From: Symbiodinium natans
Lineage: Eukaryota > Sar > Dinophyceae > Suessiales > Symbiodiniaceae
Reading direction: 5' to 3'
Length of the DNA stretch: 64,000 nt
NCBI GenBank assembly: GCA_905221605.1
Contig: CAJNDS010001369.1
Coordinates: 637,364 to 701,363, forward strand
Shown here: one piece after another, positions 18,630 to 28,996 of the stretch
How the letters are laid out: the number at the start of each line of letters is the position of its first letter
How positions within the stretch are numbered: the stretch's first letter is position 1
Program-made: the position numbers and the translations under genes
Notes under the pieces: model-generated
Databases searched by the model: none
Told to the model about the DNA's origin: nothing
The model's input: the letters and a program-made list of their open reading frames with translations, nothing else

Positions 18630-18726
18630 GCTCTTCGAGATCGTGGACGACTCCTTCCGCGGCGGTGCTGAGGCTTGCGCTCGCGTGCGCTGGCGTCGGG
18701 AGGAAGTGGCCAGCTACACGTCCCTA
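18630..18726 (+). CDS. Internal exon of unidentified gene B
   Basis: CTAAG|G acceptor; reads LFEIVDDSFRGGAEACARVR then WRREEVASYTSL to a GT. A partial copy of its end (GTTGCCAGCTACACGTCCCT) is repeated 65 bp downstream at about 18776-18797, so part of the exon and its border was duplicated. Confidence 0.45.
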
Positions 18727-19011
18727 GTTGTTCATTTTTGGGGGTGGGCTGTTGTCGCCTTTTTGGGAGGATGAAGTTGCCAGCTACACGTCCCTAGGTT
18801 TTTTTTGGGGGGTGGGCCTTGTCGTTTGTTTTTTTTTTTTTCGGGGGGAGGGGGGGGGGTTGTACACAAAACCCTCAGCCCTAAAGCCCTAGAAGTGGGA
18901 GCCCCACTCTATTCCTGGGTTCCCCGAAACCCTAGACCCTCAACCCTAAATCCTAAACCCTAAGACCTAAGCCCTAAGCCCTAAGCCCTAAACCCTAAAG
19001 GGAATTCCCAG

Positions 19012-19167
19012 GTCTGACACATATGACAAGCTTTGGTCTTCCTGTGATGCTGGGCGGCCTCCTGCAGGTCCCTTTGCCAAAGTCGAGGTATGGCGGCTGC
19101 CCATCGATGCCTCTGAGTCTGACATCATCTTGAGCTGCGCGGAAGCTGGTGGCCACGTTGCATCCTG
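19012..19167 (+). CDS. Internal exon of unidentified gene B
   Basis: Acceptor TTCCCAG after CCCTAAA repeats, donor CATCCTG|gtgggg before TTTAGGG repeats, 156 nt. It reads SDTYDKLWSSCDAGRPPAGP, then FAKVEVWRLPIDASESDIIL and SCAEAGGHVAS. One of the strongest exon islands of the window. No family recognised. Confidence 0.55.
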
Positions 19168-19327
19168 GTGGGGTTTCGGGCTTAGTGTTTAGGGATGTTT
19201 AGGGTTTAGGTTTAGGGTTTAGGGTTTAGGGTTTAGGGATGTAGGGATGTAGGGTTTAGCTCAGGAATATTTGTTCCGAGGGTTTTGTGGGCCATCTTAG
19301 GCATGCACAACACTTTCCGGTGAGCCG

Positions 19328-19660
19328 GTGGCCAAAGGCGAAGTTCCGTCAGGCTGCGAGAGCTGGAGGAAGTGGATTGCCACAGCTCCACGGGAGATAC
19401 AAGCAGCGGCTTCACGCTTTAATGGCAAGCTCAAGCTCCTAGATCAGGATGGTCATCTCCTGGCGAAGCTACCGAACCCCCGCCAACCTACGCTCACACT
19501 ACAGCTGCCCACGTGCAGGCGACTCTCTAGGCAGCGGAAGGCTCCTGTGCCAAGTCCTGAGGGTGCTGGCGCAACAGAAGCTCATGAAAAGACGCCGAAG
19601 ATCGAGCAGTCTTCGCGGAACAGACATATTTCCGCAGCTTCCTTTCATGTTGCTAGAGCA
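19328..19660 (+). CDS. Possible exon(s) of unidentified gene B
   Basis: A long open frame reading GEVPSGCESWRKWIATAPRE, then QAAASRFNGKLKLLDQDGHL and AKLPNPRQPTLTLQLP. It lies between TTTAGGG tracts. Borders are not defined; it may contain one small intron. Confidence 0.4.
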
Positions 19661-20040
19661 CTCTTATGGGCTTCTGCACCCTTAGGGTTTAGCTTAGGGG
19701 TTTAAGGGTAGTTTGGGGTTTAGGGTTTAGGGCTTAGGGTGGTTTTGAGTTTATGGGTTGGCAGGCTTGAGCCAAGTATCATGGTTTAGGGCGCTTGAGG
19801 CGTCAGTTTTCTTTGAGACAGTAGGTTATGTATCGGCATTTCCCACAGTGGGGGTACCACTTATCTACCGCCAACTGCTCTAATCCTTAAACCCACCTCT
19901 GATGACTTTCGTGTGAGCTACTAAACGGGTGTAAACTACCTGCCATACTACTCTCCTATTCCTTGAACACCCTTCCAGACTTCAATCGGTCTAGGTTTGT
20001 GGTTGAGGGTTTAATGCCCCGAAGCCCCTTCAAGTCCCCC

Positions 20041-20120
20041 AAACCCCAAACCCCAAACCCCAAAACCCTAAACCCGAAACCCGAAACCCTAAACCCTAAA
20101 CTCTAAACCCTAAACCCCCT
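20041..20120. repeat. CCCCAAA/CCCTAAA array
   Basis: Telomere-like variant array just before the exon at 20138. Confidence 0.85.
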
Positions 20121-20137
20121 TAAAAGACCACTCGCAG

Positions 20138-20208
20138 AGTTCCGTCTCCAGGGCGGCCTCCTTGAGACGGAGGTGCTCGAGATTCTCCGCAATGAGCTGG
20201 GCATGAAG
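20138..20208 (+). CDS. Internal exon of unidentified gene B
   Basis: CTCGCAG acceptor; reads FRLQGGLLETEVLEILRNEL then GMK to a GC donor (AAG|gctccc). The frame stays open to RRRG if a later donor is used. Helical composition. Confidence 0.5.
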
Positions 20209-21257
20209 GCTCCCCAAAGAAGAAGGGGCTGTAGGGTTTAGGGGTTTGGGGGTTTAGGGGTTAGGGTTTAGGGTTTGAAGGGTTTGGGGGTTTAGGGTTT
20301 AGGGTTTAGGGTTTAGGGTTGTTGTAGGGGCTTCTTCGGAGGGTTTGTGGGGAGCTTTGGAGGGATTTAGGGCTTAGGGCTTTGGAGGGGTTTAAAGCAG
20401 TCTTGTTTGTTTTTGGTTTTGTGTGCTTGAGGGTTTTTGTTGGGGGATGGGAGAGAATTGTGGATGCTGTGACTGCGATTAGGGTTGGGATCTTTGAGGG
20501 AAATTTTGGGCTTTTGGCAAGGTGCTGTTGGGATGTAGCCGCTTGGTACCCCAAGCCGCTAGCCTTATGTTTTTTAACCCCTAAGCCCGAAACCCTAAAC
20601 CCTACATCCTGACCCCTTTTTCATGGCGAATGCATCATGAGCCCAAGACTCTTTTAGAGTGCAGCACTTGCCGTGCATCTCTTCGAGGCGAGATGCCCCC
20701 CCCCCCCCCCCCCCCCTCGCCCCAAACGGGTTGAGGGTTTAGGGTCAAGCCCTAAACCCTACACCCCCCCCCCTCCCCCCCAAAACGGGTTGAGGGTTGA
20801 GGGTCCAGGTACTGAAGTAGAGATTCGAGTTTTTGCGGCGTCACCAGGGTCTCTCGCGTCTCGGCAGCGTCGAGCACTGGGGGGGGGGGGGGGGTAACAT
20901 CGCTGTTTTTTCAAGCAATGCATGTTGCACGAAATCGCCCCCTACGACCATATTTTGCACCAATGCCAGTCTTGAGGCACAGCTAGAGTCCGTCCTGTAG
21001 GGTTTAGGGTTTACGTTTTGGGGTTTAGGGTTTGTGGTTTAGGGTTTTGCCGTCAGAAGACCCATTCAATGGCTCCTGGCAAGCTTCTTTTCATGTTTCA
21101 AAAAAATTTACTGTTGCCTTAGCAGGCTTCGGCGTCCAAAGCTTGTTGGGGTGCCCCACAGGCGACAAACCCTAAACCCTAAACCCTAAACCCTAAACCC
21201 TAAACCCTAAACCCTAAACCCTATGCACCCTAAACTGGGCTCAGCTCTCACTGGCAG

Positions 21258-21324
21258 GCCAAGGTCGAGCCTTCGGACTTCGGCCGCATCCGCATCCGCG
21301 GCTCAGAGTTGTGGGCTCAGACAG
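21258..21324 (+). CDS. Internal exon of unidentified gene B
   Basis: CTGGCAG acceptor after CCCTAAA repeats; reads AKVEPSDFGRIRIRGSELWA then QT before GGTTTGGGG. Flank pattern typical of exons here. Confidence 0.5.
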
Positions 21325-21634
21325 GGTTTGGGGGTGTGTAGGGTTTAGGGTTTAGGGTTTGGGGTTTAGGGTTTAGGGTTTGGGTTCAGGCGTAGGGTTT
21401 AGGGTTTAGGGTTCAGGGTGTTTGAGGTCTGAGGGTTTGAGGTTTGGGGTGTTTGGGCTTAGGGCTGAGGGTTTTTTTGGTTTGAGGCTTTTTTGGGGGT
21501 TTGCTTAGGGCTTAGGGGCGCAGCCACACTGCCATGGCATGACATTTCCACGTTGTGGTAAAACCCTAAACCCTAAGCCCTAAGCCCTAAACCCTAAACC
21601 CTAAACCTAAAACCTAAACCCTAGACCCACTCAG

Positions 21635-21735
21635 TCGGGAGGGTGTGGTTGACCAAGATTCCAAGGGTCCACCCCAGCACCACGGGGGGTTGCTGCGAAG
21701 GGCTACTCATTGGCTTGCACAGTATTTTCGAGCCC
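21635..21735 (+). CDS. Probable exon of unidentified gene B
   Basis: CTCAG acceptor; reads REGVVDQDSKGPPQHHGGLL then RRATHWLAQYFRALP. The 3' border is uncertain, as a TAA follows shortly. Confidence 0.35.
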
Positions 21736-21981
21736 TGCCATAAATTTCTAAAGAGGCATTCTGGGTCCAAGGTACGGCCTAAGCAGGCTGGGTGGTAGTT
21801 CGGGCTGGAGTGTTTGGGGTTTCGGGTTCGGGGTGGGGGGTCTGGGCCTCGGATTTAGACATGCGGAGGAACGACAAGCCTTTTTGAACGTCCCTGTCCC
21901 AAAGCAAAATCCCTAAACCCAAAGCCCAAAACCCTAAACCCTAAACCCCCAAACCCGCCCCAACCCCGCCACCCCGCTTGA

Positions 21982-22049
21982 GGCTCGTGCGCTTCGGCCT
22001 GGAGCGCCGGGAGCAGCGCAAGAAGTCGCGGCAGAAGGTGCAGAGTTGA
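21982..22049 (+). CDS. C-terminal exon of unidentified gene B
   Basis: After CTTGAG; reads LVRFGLERREQRKKSRQKVQ then S and a TGA stop. The basic tail suggests nuclear or nucleic-acid contact. It marks the end of the gene-like block before the satellite island. Confidence 0.5.
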
Positions 22050-22269
22050 GGAGGCCTGTCCAGGGTTTAGGGTTCAAGGTTTTTGGGTTTGGGGTTTCGG
22101 GTTTAAGGTTTTTGGGTTTTGGGGTTTAAGGTTTATAGGGTTTAGGGTTTAGGGTGAGGGGTTGTAGGGTTTTTGGGGTTTTGGGCTGGGGGTTTTAGGG
22201 GTCGGGAGTTTGGGGTTTAGGGTTATGTACGAGGGACCTTTATGTACTATTTGGCGCGTGGCTTGCTGC

Positions 22270-25200
22270 CTACCACACAACATACTTAATTTAAGAATTT
22301 AAGGAATTTACGGTTTTTTTTTAAATTCAAAAAAGCCCTTTTTAAATTTGAAAAAAACCTTGAATTCCTTAAATTCCTAAATACCTAATTTAGGAATTTA
22401 AGGAATTTAAGGTTTTTTTAAAATTTAAAAAGGCCCTTTTTAAAATTTAAAAAATTTAAAAAGGCACTTTTTAAAATTTAAAAAAACCTTAAAGTCCTTA
22501 AATTCCTAAATAGCTAATTTAGGAATTTAAGGAATTTAAGGAATTTAAGGTTTTTTTAAAATTTAAAAAAGGGCCGGCCCAACAATTTTATTTACGCAAT
22601 TTCAGAATTTAAGGAATTTAAGGTTTTTTTAAAATTTAAAAAGGCCCTTTTTAAAATTTAAAAAATTTAAAAAGGCCCTTTTTAAAATTTAAAAAACCTT
22701 AAATTCCTTAAATTCCTTAAATTCCTTAAATTCCTAAATTAGGTAAATAAAATTATTCGACCGGCCCTTTTTTAAATTTTAAAAAAACCTTAAATTCCTT
22801 AAATTCCTTAAATTCTTAAATACCTAATTTAAGAATTTAAGGAATTTAAGGTTTTTTTAAAATTTAAAAAGGCCCTTTTTAAATTTTAAAAAAACCTTAA
22901 ATTCCTTAAATTCCTAAATAGCTAATTTAGGAATTTAAGGAATTTAAGGTTTTTTTAAAATTTAAAAAAGGGCCGGCCCAACAATTTTATTTACGCAATT
23001 TCAGAATTTAAGGAATTTAAGGTTTTTTTTTTTAAATTTAAAAAGGCCCTTTTAAAAATTTAAAAAATTTAAAAGGCCCTTTTTAAAATTTAAAAAATTT
23101 AAAAAGTCCCTTTTTAAAATTTAAAAAAACCTTAAATTCCTTAAATTCCTTAAATTCCTAAATTAGGTAAATGAAATTATTCGACCGGCCCTTTTTTTAA
23201 TTTTTAAAAAAACCTTAAATTCCTTAAATTCCTTAAATTCTTAAATGCCTAATTTAAGAATTTAAGGAATTTAAGGTTTTTTTTAAAATTTAAAAAGGCC
23301 CTTTTTAAAATTTAAAAAAATTAAAAAGGCCCTTTTTAAATTTTCAAAAAACCTTAAATTCCTTAAATTCCGTAAATTCCTAAATAGCTAATTTAGGAAT
23401 TTAAGGAATTTAAGGTTTTTTTAAAATTTAAAAAAGGGCCGGCCCAACAATTTTATTTACGCAATTTCAGAATTTAAGGAATTTAAGGTTTTTTTAAAAT
23501 TTAAAAAGGCCCTTTTTAAAATTTAAAAAATTTGAAAAGGCCCTTTTTAAAATTTAAAAAAACCTTAAATTCCTTAAATTCCTAAATAGCTAATTTAGGA
23601 ATTTAAGGAATTTAAGGAGTTTAAGGTTTTGTTAAAATTTAAAAAAGGGCCGGCCCAACAATTTTATTTACGCAATTTCAGAATTTAAGGAATTTAAGGT
23701 TTTTTTAAAATTTAAAAAGGCCCTTTTCAAAATTTAAAACATTTAAAAAGGCCCTTTTTAAAATTTAAAAAAATTAAAAAGGCCCTTTTTACAATTTAAA
23801 AAAACCTTAAATTCCTTAAATTCCTTAAATTCCTAAATTAGGTAAATAAAATTATTCGACCGGCCCTTTTTCAAATTTTGAAAAAACCTTAAATTCCTTA
23901 AATTCCTTAAATTCTGAAATACCTAATTTAAGAATTTAAGGAATTTAAGGTTTTTTTAAAATTTAAAAAGGCCCTTTTTAAAATTTAAAAAATTTAAAAA
24001 GGCCCTTTTTAAAATTAGAAAAAACCTTAAATTCCTTAAATTCCTAAATAGCTAATTTAGGAATTTAAGGAATTTAAGGAATTTAAGGTTTTTTTAAAAT
24101 TTAAAAAAGGGCTGGACCAACAATTTTATTTACGCAATTTCAGAATTTAAGGAATTTAAGGTTTTTTTAAAATTTAAAAAGGCCCTTTTTAAAATTTAAA
24201 AAATTTCAAAAGGCACTTTTTAAAATTAAAAAAACCTTAAATTCCTTAAATTCCTTAAATTCCTAAATTAGGTAAATAAAATTATTCGACCGGCCCTTTT
24301 TTAAATTTTAAAAAAACCTTAAATTCCTTAAATTCCAAAAATTCTTAAATACCTAATTTAAGAATTTAAGGAATTTAAGGTTTTTTTTTTAAATTGAAAA
24401 GGGCCCTTTTTAAAATTTAAAAAAATTAAAAAGGCCCTTTTTAAATTTTAAAAAAACCTTAAATTCCTTAAATTCCTAAATAGCTAATTTAGGAATTTAA
24501 GGAATTTAAGGAATTTAAGGTTTTTTTTAAATTTAAAAAAGGGCCGGCCCAACAATTTTATTTACGCAATTTCAGAATTTAAGGAATTTAAGGTTTTTTT
24601 AAAATTGAAAAAGGCCCTTTTTAAAATTTAAAAAAATTAAAAAGGCCCTTTTTAAAATTTAAAAAAACCTTAAATTCCTTAAATTCCTAAATAGCTAATT
24701 TAGGAATTTCAGGAATTTAAGGTTTTTTTAAAATTTAAAAAAGGGCCGGCCCAACAATTTTATTTACGCAATTTCAGAATTTAAGGAATTTAAGGTTTTT
24801 TAAAATTTAAAAAGGCACTTTTTAAAATTTAAAAATTTAAAAGGCACTTTTTAAAATTTAAATAATTTAAAAAGTCCCTTTTTAAAATCTAAAAAAACCT
24901 TAAATTCCTTAAATTCCTTAAATTCCTAAATTAGGTAAATAAAATTATTCGACCGGCCCTTTTTTAAATTTTAAAAAACCTTAAATTCCTTAAATTCCTT
25001 AAATTCTTAAATACCTAATTTAAGAATTTAAGGAATTTAAGGTTTTTTTAAAATTTAAAAGGGCCCTTTTTAAAATTTAAAAAATTTAAAAAGGCACTTT
25101 TTAAATTTTAAAAAAACCTTAAATTCCTTAAATTCCTAAATAGCTAATTTAGGAATTTAAGGAATTTAAGGAATTTAAGGTTTTTTTAAAATTTAAAAAA

Positions 25201-27775
25201 GGGCCGGCCCAACAATTTTATTTACGCAATTTCAGAATTTAAGGAATTTAAGGTTTTTTTAAAATTTAAAAAGGCACTTTTTAAAATTTAAAAAATTTAA
25301 AAAGGCACTTTTTAAAATTAAAAAAACCTTAAATTCCTTAAATTCCTAAATAGCTAATTTACGAATTTAAGGAATTTAAGGTTTTTTTAAAATTTAAAAA
25401 AGGGCCGGCCCAACAATTTTATTTACGCAATTTCAGAATTTAAGGAATTTAAGGTTTTTTTAAAATTTAAGAAGGCCCAATTTAAGGTTTTTTTAAAATT
25501 TAAAAAGGCCCTTTTTAAAATTTAAAAAATTTAAAAAGGCCCTTTTTAAAATTTAAAAAAACCTTAAATTCCTTAAATTCCTTAAATTCCTTAAATTCCT
25601 TACATTCCTAAATTAGGTAAATAAAATTATTCGACCGGCCCTTTTTTAAATTTTAAAAAAACCTTAAATTCCTTAAATTCCTTAAATTCTTAAATACCTA
25701 ATTTAAGAATTTAAGGAATTTAAGGTTTTTTTAAAATTTAAAAGGGCCCTTTTTAAAATTTAAAAAATTCAAAAAGGCACTTTTTAAATTTTAAAAAAAC
25801 CTTAAATTCCTTAAATTCCTAAATAGCTAATTTAGGAATTTAAGGAATTTAAGGAATTTAAGGAATTTAAGGTTTTTTTAAAATTTAAAAAAGGGCCGGC
25901 CCAACAATTTTATTTACGCAATTTCAGAATTTAAGGAATTTAAGGTTTTTTTAAAATTTAAAAAGGCACTTTTTAAAATTTAAAAAATTTAAAAAGGCAC
26001 TTTTTAAAATTTAAAAAAACCTTAAATTCCTTAAATTCCTAAATAGCTAATTTACGAATTTAAGGAATTTAAGGTTTTTTTAAAATTTAAAAAAGGGCCG
26101 GCCCAACAATTTTATTTACGCAATTTCAGAATTTAAGGAATTTAAGGTTTTTTTAAAATTTAAAAAGGCCCAATTTAAGGTTTTTTTAAAATTTAAAAAG
26201 GCCCTTTTTAAAATTTAAAAAATTTAAAAAGGCCCTTTTTAAAATTTAAAAAAACCTTAAATTCCTTAAATTCCTTAAATTCCTTAAATTCCTTAAATTC
26301 CTAAATTAGGTAAATAAAATTATTCGACCGGCCCTTTTTTAAATTTTAAAAAAACCTTAAATTCCTTAAATTCCTTAAATTCTGAAATACCTAATTTAAG
26401 AATTTAAGGAATTTAAGGTTTTTTTAAAATTTAAAAAGGCCCTTTTTAAAATTTAAAAAAATTAAAAAGGCCCTTTTTAAATTTTTAAAAAACCTTAAAT
26501 TCCTTAAATTCCTAAATAGCTAATTTAGGAATTTAAGGAATTTAAGGAATTTAAGGTTTTTTTAAAATTTAAAAAAGGGCCGGCCCAACAATTTTATTTA
26601 CGCAATTTCAGAATTTAAGGAATTTAAGGTTTTTTTAAAATCTAAAAAGGCCCTTTTTAAAATTTAAAAAATTTAAAAAGGCCCTTTTTAAAATTTAAAA
26701 AAACCTTAAATTCCTTAAATTCCTTAAATTCCTTAAATTCCTTAAATTCCTTAAATTCCTAAATTAGGTAAATAAAATTATTCGACCGGCCCTTTTTTAA
26801 ATTTTAAAAAAACCTTAGATTCCTTAAATCCCTTAAATTCTTAAATACCTAATTTAAGAATTTAAGGAATTTAAGGTCTTTTTAAAATTTAAAAGGGCCC
26901 TTTTTAAAATTTAAAAAATTCAAAAAGGCCCTTTTTAAAATTTAAAAAAACCTTAAATTCCTTAAATTCCTAAATAGCTAATTTAGGAATTTAAGGAATT
27001 TAAGGAATTTAAGGTTTTTTTAAAATTTAAAAAAGGGCCGGCCCAACAATTTTATTTACGCAATTTCAGAATTTAAGGAATTTAAGGTTTTTTTAAAATT
27101 TAAAAAGGCCCTTTTTAAAATTTAAAAAAATTAAAAAGGCCCTTTTTAAAATTCAAAAAAAACTTAATTTCCTTAAATTCCTTAAATTCCTAAATTAAGT
27201 AAATAAAATTATTCGACCGGCCCTTTTTTAAATTTTAAAAAAACCTTAAATTCCTTAAATTCCTTAAATTCTTAAATACCTAATTTAAGAATTTAAGGAA
27301 TTTAAGGTTTTTTTAAAATTTAAAAAGGCCCTTTTTAAAATTTAAAAAATTTAAAAAGGCCCTTTTTAAATTTTTAAAAAACCTTAAATTCCTTAAATTC
27401 CTAAATAGCTAATTTAGGAGTTTAAGGAATTTAAGGAATTTAAGGTTTTTTTAAAATTTAAAAAAGGGCCGGCCCAACAATTTTATTTACGCAATTTCAG
27501 AATTTAAGGAATTTAAGGTTTTTTTAAAATTTAAAAGGGCCCTTTTTAAAATTTAAAAAATTAAAAAGGCCCTTTTTAAAATTTAAAAAATCCTTAAATT
27601 CCTTAAATTCCTAAATAGCTAATTTAGGATTTTAAGGAATTTAAGGAATTTAAGGTTTTTTTAAAATTTAAAAAAGGGCCGGCCCAACAATTTTTTTTAC
27701 CTAATTTAGGAATTTAAAGAATTTAAGGAATTTAAGGTTTTTATAAATTTTAAAAAGTGCCACCCCCACACCCCC
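22270..27775. repeat. AT-rich palindromic higher-order satellite
   Basis: About 5.5 kb built from GGAATTTAAGGAATTTAAGG, T-run/AAAATTTAAAAA and AAAAAGGCCCTTTTTAAA modules and their reverse complements. One boundary motif, GGGCCGGCCCAACAATTTTA plus TTTACGCAATTTCAG, recurs about 15 times (for example 22571, 22970, 23436, 24541, 25201, 26577, 27466). An inverted relative, AAATAAAATTATTCGACCGG, recurs about nine times between. Irregular blocks of roughly 190-480 bp alternate orientation. No gene, no telomere-like repeat. Confidence 0.95.
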
Positions 27776-28005
27776 ACACCCCCACAATTCCTTAAATTCC
27801 TAAATTAGGGCTAAGTTAGGAATTTAAGGAATTTAAGGAGTTTAAGGAATTTAAAAATTTTAAATACTTTAAAACACCCTTTAAAGGTTTAAAAGTTTTA
27901 ACATTTTTAAGGGTTTAAAATTTTTACAAGTTTTAGAAGCTTTGGTGGTCTAAGGCGTTTTATAAGTTTTAAACGTTTAAAAGTTTAAATATCATCACAT
28001 AGGAA
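27776..28005. repeat. AT-rich transition zone
   Basis: A short CCCCCACA repeat (about 27763-27785) then degenerate GGAATTTAAGG and TTTTAAA modules. No gene seen. Confidence 0.7.
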
Positions 28006-28009
28006 GAAC

Positions 28010-28590
28010 AGCCCGATTTGGCCAAATTTTGCCCGAAAGCTGCCCGGCAAATTTTGGCCAAATCGAGCCGCGCCTTTCTGATTGCATGCAAGGAGCAGCC
28101 CGATTTGGCCAAATTTTGCCCGAAAGCTGCCCGGCAAAATTTGGCCAAATCGAGCCGCGCCTTTCTGATCGCATACAAGGAGCAGCCCGATTTGGCCAAA
28201 TTTTGTCCGAAAGCTGCCCGGCAAAATTTGGCCAAATCGAGCCGCGCCTTTCTGATCGCACACAAAGAGCCCGATTTGGCCAAATTTTGCCCGAAAGCTG
28301 CCCGGCAAAATTTGGCCAAATCGAGCCGCGCCTTTCTGATCGCATACAAGGAGCAGCCCGATTTGGCCAAACTTTGCCCGAAAGCTGCCCGGCAAAATTT
28401 GGCCAAATCGAGCCGCGCCTTTCTGATCGCACACAAAGAGCCCGATTTGGCCAAATTTTGCCCGAAAGCTGCCCGGCAAAATTTGGCCAAATCGAGCCGC
28501 GCTTTTCTGATGGCAAAATTTGGCCAAATCGAGCCGCGCCTTTCTCATCACATACAAAGAGCAGCCCGATTTAACCAAATTTTGCCAAAA
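28010..28590. repeat. 84/87-bp hairpin tandem repeat
   Basis: Six full units start near 28014, 28101, 28188, 28272, 28359 and 28443, plus decayed ones at the right end. Each contains perfect 19-bp inverted arms GATTTGGCCAAATTTTGCC / GGCAAAATTTGGCCAAATC around a 12-base loop (CGAAAGCTGCCC). A spacer follows, including GAGCCGCGCCTTTCTGATCG. Unit lengths are multiples of three, so several frames on both strands stay open for 170-200 codons; these are taken as repeat artefacts. Confidence 0.9.
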
Positions 28591-28861
28591 GTTTTAAAAG
28601 TTTAAATTAAAATGTAAATTTTGGCCCAGAAACATCTTTTTTTTTTAATGTTTGAATTTAAGGAATTTAGCGAATTTAAAGATGCCTAAATTCTTTAAAT
28701 TCCTTAAATTCCTAAATTAGCCCTAATTCAGGAATTTAAGGAATTTAAGGAATTTAAGGAATTTAAGGAATTTAAGGAATTTTTCGAAATTTAAACACAA
28801 CGCCGAAATTCGCTAAATTCCAGAGGAATTCAACGATATTTTTAAATTTTCGATTTTTTTA
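28591..28861. repeat. AT-rich GGAATTTAA repeats, right side
   Basis: Short direct GGAATTTAA units (28732-28782) of the same kind as the 22-27.8 kb satellite. No gene seen. Confidence 0.7.
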
Positions 28862-28867
28862 AGTCTT

Positions 28868-28996
28868 TATTCACCATCATCCCCCATCATCCCCCATCAT
28901 CTTCATCATCCCCCATCATCCCCCATCATCTTCATCATCCCCCATCATCCCCCATCATCTTCATCATCCCCCATCATCCCCCATCATCCCCCATCT
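28868..28996. repeat. (CATCATCCCC) / CATCTT minisatellite
   Basis: CATCATCCCC and CATCATCTT units in a roughly 38-bp higher-order order. A short similar patch lies at 29908-29940. Confidence 0.9.

Noticed and set aside
27969-28605. Open frames of 170-197 codons on both strands with repeats such as AKFCPKAARQNLAKSS
   Set aside because: They arise because the 84/87-bp satellite has a length divisible by three; four or more frames are open over the same bases.
28868-28996. CRISPR-like spacing of CATCATCCCC units
   Set aside because: No unique spacers; it is a simple minisatellite in eukaryotic DNA.
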